NCBI GenBank assembly: GCA_947447845.1
Contig: CANFNO010000244.1
Coordinates: 1-5,367, forward strand
Direction of reading: 5' to 3'
DNA length: 5,367 nt
From: Burkholderiales bacterium
GTDB lineage: Bacteria; Pseudomonadota; Gammaproteobacteria; Burkholderiales; Burkholderiaceae
Shown: positions 1 to 4,566 of the stretch, in pieces
Numbering within the stretch: position 1 is the stretch's first letter
Layout: each line of letters starts with the position of its first letter
Notes under the pieces: generated by a model
Told to the model about the DNA's origin: nothing
Database searches by the model: none
The model's input: only the letters and a program-made list of their open reading frames with translations
Position numbers and translations under genes: made by a program

Positions 1-402
1 CATGGACAGCATGTTGTTGTCGATGAACTTGACCAGGCGCCAGGCGCGCGTGATGGACAGCAATGGCTCTACGCCACAGGCGGCGATTTGCTCGGTATAG
101 AGCTTGTAGGCCTTCATGATGGCGTCAATATCTTCCAGCGCGCTGACCTTGGACAAGTACTCATACGTGTTCTGGAACAGCGAGGCGTGGATGTTGGGTT
201 GCCAGGTCAGGAACCATTCAGTGGAGAAGGGCAGTTGGCCTTTGCTGGGCGAACGGCCGGCCACTTCCTTGTAAAGGCGCAACAGGCGCTCGTAAGACAG
301 ATCGGTTTCACTTTCCAGCACCTGCAGGCGGGCGCCCAGGTTGATCAGGGCGACGGCGCGCTCGACTTGCTTGGAATCATTCAATACGCTTTTGGTGGCC
401 AT
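1..402 (-). CDS. flhC: Flagellar transcriptional activator FlhC, partial (C-terminus beyond left edge)
   Basis: FlhC joins FlhD in the cytoplasmic DNA-binding complex that activates flagellar class II promoters. Translating the minus strand from ATG at 402 gives 134 codons open to the window edge. The protein reads MATKSVLNDSKQVERAVALI, then contains GARLQVLESETDLSYERLL, LYKEVAGRSPSKGQLPFS, TEWFLTWQPNIHASLFQN and ITRAWRLVKFI, all of which match the FlhC family in order. Enterobacterial FlhC is about 190 residues, so the last third is missing here, including the region that carries the four zinc-binding cysteines; their presence cannot be judged. The start is supported by a GGAG ribosome site (plus-strand complement at 410-413) seven bases upstream. 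It follows flhD by 27 bases with no terminator, so the two are almost certainly one operon. The identity is secure; the partial state is due only to the window boundary. Confidence 0.97.
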   Translation of the reverse strand, partial: MATKSVLNDSKQVERAVALINLGARLQVLESETDLSYERLLRLYKEVAGRSPSKGQLPFSTEWFLTWQPNIHASLFQNTYEYLSKVSALEDIDAIMKAYKLYTEQIAACGVEPLLSITRAWRLVKFIDNNMLSM

Positions 403-429
403 GGTGCTGCTCCGGGGGAATTGAATGGT

Positions 430-756
430 TTACAGGGTTTCGGCGAAACGGCCGGCCATCAGGATACTGGCGTGCAGCCGGGTGGTGGCATCGTTGTCGA
501 CCTTGGTGGCGCTGTGGTTGGTCAGCAGGTTCCAGACGATTTCGTCGTCCATGCGGAAGCGGCACAGCAGCATGTTGCCGGAAGCAATCTTCATGATCTG
601 GGCGGGTGACAGGGCGCGGATCATGTCGGCAGACTCTTCCGACATGCCCAGGCGGAACAGGGCTTCGGCCTTGTCCTGGCGGATCAGGTTCTGGGCCAGC
701 ATCAGGTAAGTCAAATTGGCTTCCCGGATTTCAGAAAGAATTTGGTCGTTTGTCAT
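430..756 (-). CDS. flhD: Flagellar transcriptional activator FlhD
   Basis: FlhD is the partner of FlhC in the class I master regulator of flagellar synthesis. The 108-residue product is all helical in character and matches the family: an N-terminal dimerisation helix with EIREANLTYLMLAQNLIRQD, then ALFRLGMSEESADMIRALSP, then CRFRMDDEIVWNLL and a final HASILMAGRF. Cys65 falls at the position of the cysteine that links the two subunits in E. coli FlhD, which is established for that protein and inferred here. The length fits the usual 105-119 residues. I chose the ATG at 756 because a GGAG lies six bases upstream; an in-frame ATG at 780 would add MHYFLEPA but has no ribosome site at a workable distance. 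It is the first gene of the flhDC operon and is divergent from the flagellin gene. No convincing sigma-70 promoter was found on the minus strand upstream. Confidence 0.97.
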   Translation of the reverse strand: MTNDQILSEIREANLTYLMLAQNLIRQDKAEALFRLGMSEESADMIRALSPAQIMKIASGNMLLCRFRMDDEIVWNLLTNHSATKVDNDATTRLHASILMAGRFAETL

Positions 757-762
757 GGCTGG

Positions 763-766
763 CTCC
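763..766 (-). promoter_or_regulatory. Ribosome binding site of flhD
   Basis: The minus strand reads TTTTGGAGCCAGCC followed by ATG. GGAG six bases before the ATG at 756 decides the start in favour of the shorter protein over the in-frame ATG at 780. Confidence 0.75.
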
Positions 767-901
767 AAAAAGTAGTGCATTTATCTAGGAGGTAAACAGC
801 TCCCTTTTGTTTGCTGCTCACCATGGACTGAATTCTGGAAGCAGGCTGCCGATACTTGAATCAGGGTTTGGATGTTTGGCCTGTCAGGCTGCGGGTGCGG
901 G

Positions 902-924
902 CTTGTAAGGCAAATTCCTACAAG
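902..924. promoter_or_regulatory. Inverted repeat, candidate operator
   Basis: Arms CTTGTA (902-907) and TACAAG (919-924) are perfect complements separated by 11 bases. The inner part continues the symmetry with GG (909-910) and CC (917-918) around an AT-rich centre, apart from one unpaired A at 908. The core TAAGGCAAATTCCTA is the kind of near-palindrome bound by NarL/FixJ/RcsB-type response regulators and is one base longer than the enterobacterial RcsAB box as I recall it. It lies 44 bases upstream of the sigma-28 -35 element and about 150 bases upstream of flhD. The symmetry is seen directly; the binding protein is inference. Confidence 0.45.
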
Positions 925-967
925 ACACGCGCCAGAGACATTTTCAGAATTCGTGCAACTTCAGCCC

Positions 968-994
968 TAAAGTTCCCACGGGGCGCACCGATAA
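968..994 (+). promoter_or_regulatory. Sigma-28 (FliA) promoter of flagellin 1
   Basis: TAAAGTTC (968-975), an 11-base spacer and ACCGATAA (987-994) match the known sigma-28 consensus TAAAGTTT-N11-GCCGATAA at 14 of 16 positions with exact spacing. The expected transcription start is near 1001, which gives a leader of about 90 bases. The promoter points to flagellin 1, the classic class III target of FliA. Confidence 0.92.
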
Positions 995-1000
995 ATAAAC

Positions 1001-1065
1001 CAACGAGCTTCAACCAGGGTTCGTTGTCAGAGGGGCAAATGCCATTCTGACTCCGGTAAATCCGG
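1001..1065 (+). promoter_or_regulatory. Three tandem hairpins in the flagellin 1 leader
   Basis: Three stem-loops follow one another from the predicted transcript start. The first pairs CAACGAG (1001-1007) with TTCGTTG (1020-1026), including one G-U pair. The second pairs GTCAGAG (1026-1032) with TTCTGAC (1045-1051), then after one mismatch GGC (1034-1036) with GCC (1041-1043) around an AAAT loop. The third pairs CCGG (1053-1056) with CCGG (1062-1065) around TAAAT. The ribosome site at 1079-1083 stays outside. Stabilising the flagellin mRNA or controlling its translation is a plausible role but is inferred. Confidence 0.5.
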
Positions 1066-1091
1066 TTCAATCACTTACAGGAGCTTTTATC

Positions 1092-1940
1092 ATGGGTTAC
1101 ACGATCAACACCAACATCAATTCGCTGAATGCACAGCGGAACGCGGGTTTGAATGCATCGTCCTTGTCCACTTCGATGCAACGTCTGTCTTCCGGCTTAC
1201 GCATCAACAGTGCCAAAGACGACGCTGCCGGTTTGGCCATTGCCACGCGCATGGACTCCCAGTATCGCGGCATGAATGTGGCGATTCGCAACGCTAACGA
1301 CGGTATCTCGCTGGCGCAAACGGCTGAAGGCGGCTTGCAGACCCTGACGGACATGGTGCAGCGGATGCGCGAACTTGCAGTTCAAGCTACCAACGGCACC
1401 AATACCACCGGTGACACGGGCGACTTGGCTGCTTTGAATCAGGAATACACCCAGCTCAGCACGGAAATTTCACGCACCCTCAGTTCAGTGCAATTCAATG
1501 GAAAGTCCTTGCTGGATACAACGCTTTCGTTTGACTTCCAGGTAGGCGCGAACACCGGGCAAACCATTACGATTCAGGCTTCTGCGATGAGCGTCTCAAC
1601 CGGCGACTTAGGCACAGTGGCAACCGGCGGAACAAGTGCTCTTACGTTGACGGATACAAGTAGCAATTCTGCCAACATTCTCGCGCTGGATAAGGCACTT
1701 ACAGCGATCAATAGCACACGTGCTAACTTGGGTGCTGTGCAAAGTCGCTTTACCAACACCATCAACTTCTTGCAATCAGCAGCAGAAAATCAAGCAGCTG
1801 CCAAGGGACGGATTATGGATGCTGACTTCGCTTCAGAAACTTCCAATCTGAGCCGCGCCCAGATTCTGCAACAAGCCGGTACGGCCATGATTGCCCAGGC
1901 GAACCAACTGCCACAAGGTGTGTTGGCCCTGTTGCGTTAA
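1092..1940 (+). CDS. fliC: Flagellin 1 (FliC-type)
   Basis: This is the structural subunit of the flagellar filament, exported unfolded through the flagellar type III apparatus and polymerised under the FliD cap. The 282-residue protein has the conserved N-terminal D0/D1 helices (INTNINSLNAQRN at 5-17, QRLSSGLRINSAKDDAAGLA at 30-49, NANDGISLAQTAEGGL at 67-82, QRMRELAVQAT at 90-100) and the C-terminal D1/D0 helices (GRIMDADFASETSNLSRAQI at 239-258, ending LPQGVLALLR). The middle, about 150-195, is short and rich in Ser and Thr, so the large D2/D3 domains of enterobacterial flagellin are absent; this compact form is common in Burkholderiales. AGGAG at 1079-1083, eight bases before the ATG, supports the start. 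A sigma-28 promoter precedes it and a strong terminator follows, so it is monocistronic. It is about 78% identical to flagellin 2 over the first 100 residues and 80% over the last 60 by my hand count. Confidence 0.97.
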   Translation: MGYTINTNINSLNAQRNAGLNASSLSTSMQRLSSGLRINSAKDDAAGLAIATRMDSQYRGMNVAIRNANDGISLAQTAEGGLQTLTDMVQRMRELAVQATNGTNTTGDTGDLAALNQEYTQLSTEISRTLSSVQFNGKSLLDTTLSFDFQVGANTGQTITIQASAMSVSTGDLGTVATGGTSALTLTDTSSNSANILALDKALTAINSTRANLGAVQSRFTNTINFLQSAAENQAAAKGRIMDADFASETSNLSRAQILQQAGTAMIAQANQLPQGVLALLR

Positions 1941-1956
1941 GTCTTAGTTGGCCTCA

Positions 1957-1985
1957 CAAAAGCCTGGACTGGATCCAGGCTTTTG
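1957..1985 (+). terminator. Rho-independent terminator after flagellin 1
   Basis: A perfect 12-base-pair stem (CAAAAGCCTGGA at 1957-1968 with TCCAGGCTTTTG at 1974-1985) surrounds a five-base loop, 16 bases after the stop codon. The descending arm ends in TTTT, and the mirrored A run means it could also work in the other direction. Confidence 0.9.
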
Positions 1986-2073
1986 CATTTGCGGGGTGTT
2001 TGCCGTGTAATTGAGGCCCTTCAAGGGTCTCGATTGCGTTACAAGTGAGGCTTGTGATTGATGTCTTGAAGTC

Positions 2074-2079
2074 AAGGAG
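2074..2079 (+). promoter_or_regulatory. Ribosome binding site of fliD (supports GTG start)
   Basis: AAGGAG sits five bases before GTG at 2085. The nearest upstream ATG (2061) runs into TGA two codons later, so the GTG is the start. A small CTTG/CAAG stem (2065-2068 with 2073-2076) overlaps the first bases of the site. Confidence 0.85.
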
Positions 2080-2084
2080 TTCAC

Positions 2085-3473
2085 GTGGCTATCTCATCCC
2101 CTGGTCTTGGAAGTGGACTGAACATTAATTCCATCGTTAGTCAACTGGTGGCGGTGGAGTCGCAGCCGGTGCAACTGCTGCAGAATAAGTCGACTACCCT
2201 TCAAACCAGGATGTCGGTTTTTGGCCAGATTAAGTCCGAGTTGGCTGCATTAAAGGACGCGGCCAGCGCGTTGAACAGCGCAACGACCTGGAACAGCAAG
2301 TCCCTCACGTCGAGCAACTCCGCTGCCGTAACCGGTACGGTAACCACTGATGCACTGGCCTCTACCTTTTCTATCACGGTGATTAATCTGGCCAAGGGGC
2401 AATCGGTGTATTCGGGCGCGGTGACTACCGGTTTCCCGATAACTGCGGACGACAATTTCACCATCACGTCGGCCAACGGAAATGTCCAGACGGTCGCGGT
2501 GAAAGTTGGAGATACGTTGGATAGCTTCGCGGCAAAGATCAATGCCACCAGCACCGCGAACGGTGTGTCGGTCAGCGTGGTCACGAATAGCGCTGGCACC
2601 AAGCAACTGATGTTTCGTAGCAGTTCCATTGGGGTCAAGGCGGCGTTTGAAATCACGACCACCAGCAGCGACTTGCAACAATTTGCCTACTCCGGGGCAA
2701 ACACGGCCAGCATGTTTAGCAGCAGCACGGCCATCGATGCCAAGGCAAACATTGACGGCATTGATGTGTCCAGTGAGACCAATACCCTGACCAATGCGGT
2801 GCCCGGAGTTACGCTGAATCTACTGCAGGAATCTACCGTAACGCAACCTGTCACAGCGCAAATTGCTGTGGCTGTCGACAAGGATGCCATCAAAGCCAAA
2901 ATCCAGGCCTTTCAGGATGCCTACAACAAGCTGTATGCCGATCTGAAGACCCAAACGGCCTATAACGCATCGACCAAAACCGGTGGGCCTTTGCTGGGTG
3001 ACAACACTGCGACCGGCTTGCAGAACATGCTCAGAAACCTTGTGGGAACGGTGGTGCCATCGACGGTAAGCTCTGTCTCCCGCCTGAGCAATTTAGGACT
3101 CGAAATTCAATCTGATGGCTCATTGAAAACGAACAGCACCAAGCTTGACTCTGCGCTGCAAAACCCGAGCAATGTGAAGGCATTTTTTGGCTCGTCAACA
3201 GGCGATGCGACTGAGCACGGTGTTACCAAGCGCATCTATGACTTCGCTTTTGGTGCACTTGCCGTGGGTGGCAGCGTGAGTACCCACAGTACGGCTTTCC
3301 AAAAGTCTATTGACCAGAACACTGCCACGATTGACAAACTAAATCTCCATATAGTGGCTTATCAGAAGCAGCTTCTTGCGCAGTACACGGCGCTTGACAA
3401 GAACATGGCTCAGCTCAACAGCCTGAGTACCTTTGTCTCGCAGCAGGTCGCGCAGTGGAATAAGACTGGTTGA
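2085..3473 (+). CDS. fliD: Flagellar filament capping protein FliD (hook-associated protein 2)
   Basis: FliD forms the cap at the filament tip and folds incoming flagellin into place; it can also act as an adhesin. The 462-residue product has the usual family length. Residues 1-30 carry the hallmark N-terminus (GLGSGLNINSIVSQLVAVES), followed by the FliD_N region to about 107 with STFSITVINLAKGQSV. The central 110-215 is variable and exposed. From about 220 the FliD_C domain follows, with VPGVTLNLL, then FQDAYNKLYADLKTQTAYN, GPLLGDNTATGLQNMLRNLV and LSNLGLEIQSDGSLK. The last 60 residues (IDKLNLHIVAYQKQLLAQYT and on) form the terminal coiled-coil segment. It starts with GTG behind a good ribosome site and lies between two terminators, so it is a single-gene unit between the two flagellin genes. 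No fliS or fliT follows it. A sigma-28 match upstream (1983-2009) is too weak to call. Confidence 0.97.
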   Translation: MAISSPGLGSGLNINSIVSQLVAVESQPVQLLQNKSTTLQTRMSVFGQIKSELAALKDAASALNSATTWNSKSLTSSNSAAVTGTVTTDALASTFSITVINLAKGQSVYSGAVTTGFPITADDNFTITSANGNVQTVAVKVGDTLDSFAAKINATSTANGVSVSVVTNSAGTKQLMFRSSSIGVKAAFEITTTSSDLQQFAYSGANTASMFSSSTAIDAKANIDGIDVSSETNTLTNAVPGVTLNLLQESTVTQPVTAQIAVAVDKDAIKAKIQAFQDAYNKLYADLKTQTAYNASTKTGGPLLGDNTATGLQNMLRNLVGTVVPSTVSSVSRLSNLGLEIQSDGSLKTNSTKLDSALQNPSNVKAFFGSSTGDATEHGVTKRIYDFAFGALAVGGSVSTHSTAFQKSIDQNTATIDKLNLHIVAYQKQLLAQYTALDKNMAQLNSLSTFVSQQVAQWNKTG

Positions 3474-3487
3474 TCATTTAACTTCTT

Positions 3488-3514
3488 CAAAGTGAACCCA
3501 AAAAGCCCCGTTTA
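3488..3514 (+). promoter_or_regulatory. Possible sigma-28 promoter of flagellin 2, overlapping the fliD terminator
   Basis: CAAAGTGA (3488-3495), an 11-base spacer and CCCGTTTA (3507-3514) match the sigma-28 consensus at 5 of 8 positions in each box, including AAAGT and CCG, with the exact spacing. Transcription would start near 3521, just after the terminator stem. It is the best match I see upstream of flagellin 2, but it is far weaker than the promoter of flagellin 1 and may be chance. Confidence 0.3.
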
Positions 3515-3533
3515 TCGGGGTTTAGTTTTTTTT
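3501..3533 (+). terminator. Rho-independent terminator after fliD
   Basis: The stem pairs AAGCCCCG (3503-3510) with CGGGGTTT (3516-3523) around a TTTAT loop, with one G-T wobble, and is followed by a run of eight T residues at 3526-3533. It begins 27 bases after the fliD stop codon. Confidence 0.92.
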
Positions 3534-3540
3534 GGCCCGG

Positions 3541-3576
3541 TGAACAATTAAATCCAACACCCGGTTGAATTGTTCA
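3541..3576 (+). repeat. Inverted repeat in the flagellin 2 upstream region
   Basis: TGAACAATT (3541-3549) and AATTGTTCA (3568-3576) are perfect nine-base complements. Between them CAAC (3555-3558) pairs with GTTG (3564-3567) around ACCCG, so the whole can form one hairpin with a five-base bulge (AAATC). There is no T run behind it, so it is not a terminator. It may be an operator or a leader structure; the latter fits if transcription starts near 3521. Confidence 0.55.
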
Positions 3577-3631
3577 GCAGTTTCAGCTCCCTTCAAACCG
3601 TGTGGGTTGATCCATCACGACACATTTTTTG

Positions 3632-3637
3632 AAGGAG
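3632..3637 (+). promoter_or_regulatory. Ribosome binding site of flagellin 2
   Basis: AAGGAG seven bases before the ATG at 3645 favours this start over the in-frame ATG two codons later. Confidence 0.85.
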
Positions 3638-3644
3638 TAATCCC

Positions 3645-4490
3645 ATGGCAATGACCATCAACACCAACATCATGTCGCTGAACGCGCAGCGCAACGCTTC
3701 GGCCAATCAAGGCAGCCTGGCGACCTCCATGCAACGTTTGTCCTCTGGCCTGCGTGTGAATAGCGCCAAGGACGATGCAGCAGGTCTGGCCATTGCCGAC
3801 CGTATGAATACCCAGGTGCGTGGCATGACAGTTGCGATTCGAAACGCCAATGACGGAATTTCGTTGGCGCAGGTAGCTGAAGGGGGCTTGTCCGTTGTGA
3901 CTGACATTCTTCAGCGTATGCGTGAACTCTCGGTGCAGGCTATCAACTCCACCAATACGTCGGCAGATATCTCGGCACTCAATCAAGAATACGGACAACT
4001 CAGCCAGGAACTGGCACGCAACATGAGTTCCGTGGAATTCAACGGCACATCTTTGTTCACCACGACATCGGACTTCACCTTCCAGGTAGGTGCCAATATC
4101 GGTCAAACCGTTACCGTGGGTTCTGCAGACTTGGGCGTTGCTAGCAGTGCGATCACAGGAGTTTTGCCAAACTCTGCGACCACTTCTGGATTGGACACGC
4201 TGGTCAATGCCAACAATTCGGCCAACCTGTCTGCCATTGACCTGGCCTTGACTGCGGTGAATAGTTCGCGCGCCACACTGGGTGCTATCCAAAGCCGTTT
4301 CTCGCAAACCATTACCTATTTGCAGACAGCAGTAGAAAATCAGACAGCGGCCCGCGGGCGCATTATGGACGCTGACTTCGCCGCAGAAACAGCCAACTTG
4401 AGCCGTGCTCAAATTCTGCAGCAAGCTGGCACCGCTATGATTGCCCAAGCCAACCAGATGCCGCAAAGTGTTTTGCAGTTGCTCAAGTAA
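3645..4490 (+). CDS. Flagellin 2 (FliC-type paralog)
   Basis: This is a second filament subunit of 281 residues. The N-terminal D0/D1 part (TINTNIMSLNAQRN at 4-17, QRLSSGLRVNSAKDDAAGLA at 30-49, NANDGISLAQVAEGGL at 67-82, QRMRELSVQAI at 90-100) and the C-terminal part (GRIMDADFAAETANLSRAQI at 238-257, ending MPQSVLQLLK) are close to flagellin 1, while residues about 101-220 diverge. The centre at about 155-200 is again short and rich in Ser, Thr and Asn, which leaves room for surface variation or O-linked sugars but no D2/D3 domain. Corresponding codons in the conserved ends often differ at third positions, so this is an old duplicate, not a recent copy. It may form a mixed filament with flagellin 1 or be used under other conditions; the sequence does not say which. 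No terminator follows, so transcripts may run into the downstream glycosyltransferase-like gene. I leave the symbol empty because fliC, flaB and others are all used for such paralogs. Confidence 0.95.
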   Translation: MAMTINTNIMSLNAQRNASANQGSLATSMQRLSSGLRVNSAKDDAAGLAIADRMNTQVRGMTVAIRNANDGISLAQVAEGGLSVVTDILQRMRELSVQAINSTNTSADISALNQEYGQLSQELARNMSSVEFNGTSLFTTTSDFTFQVGANIGQTVTVGSADLGVASSAITGVLPNSATTSGLDTLVNANNSANLSAIDLALTAVNSSRATLGAIQSRFSQTITYLQTAVENQTAARGRIMDADFAAETANLSRAQILQQAGTAMIAQANQMPQSVLQLLK

Positions 4491-4555
4491 GCATTGATAT
4501 CTGTCGGTTAATGGTTATGAATATGGGATGGTCAGATATGCTGGCTTGAAAAATT

Positions 4556-4559
4556 GGAG
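4556..4559 (+). promoter_or_regulatory. Ribosome binding site supporting the GTG start of the glycosyltransferase-like gene
   Basis: GGAG seven bases before GTG at 4567 is the best-placed site. The alternative in-frame ATG at 4528 has no clear ribosome site and would add 13 residues. Confidence 0.65.
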
Positions 4560-4566
4560 ATACGCG

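Larger units (their letters stand above)
757..1091. other. Divergent flhDC / flagellin intergenic region
   Basis: This 335-base stretch has no gene I can support. It separates the divergent flhDC operon from flagellin 1 and must hold the control sites of both. It contains the flhD leader (about 757-810), a second sigma-28-like match (829-855), a GCCTG-T-CAGGC palindrome (879-889), a CTTGTA-N11-TACAAG inverted repeat (902-924), the flagellin sigma-28 promoter (968-994) and a hairpin-rich flagellin leader (1001-1091). A 64-codon open frame at 856-1050 has no ribosome site and overlaps the promoter, so I do not call it a gene. Confidence 0.85.

Noticed and set aside
88..609. 173-codon plus-strand frame opposite flhC and flhD
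   Set aside because: It spans two well-recognised antisense genes and the gap between them, and the Gly/Gln-rich product is typical of antisense translation.
787..793. Perfect AGGAGGT on the plus strand
   Set aside because: No start codon lies at a usable distance, so it is not a working plus-strand ribosome site. It is considered only as its complement in the flhD leader.
877..892. Possible sigma-54 promoter (TGGC...TGC)
   Set aside because: The GC element is one base out of place and the -12 box does not match.
780..960. Sigma-70 promoter for flhDC on the minus strand
   Set aside because: CTGACA has no -10 box at the right distance, and TTCAAG-N17-CAGAAT matches only 3/6 and 4/6. No site can be called.
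856..1050. 64-codon frame in the intergenic region
   Set aside because: No ribosome site, it overlaps the operator-like repeat and the sigma-28 promoter, and its Arg/Lys-rich composition resembles no known family.
1983..2009. Sigma-28 promoter for fliD
   Set aside because: Only 4/8 and 5/8 matches, so I did not list it as a feature and mention it only beside the flagellin 2 candidate.
3615..4466. Long 283-codon open frame on the minus strand opposite flagellin 2
   Set aside because: It mirrors the coding frame of a clear flagellin gene, its protein has no recognisable domain and it lacks a ribosome site. It is a codon-bias shadow.
1092..4490. Recent gene conversion or phase-variation cassette between the two flagellins
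   Set aside because: There are no long identical DNA blocks, no inverted repeat pair with recombinase gene and both genes lie in the same orientation, so inversion switching is not supported.
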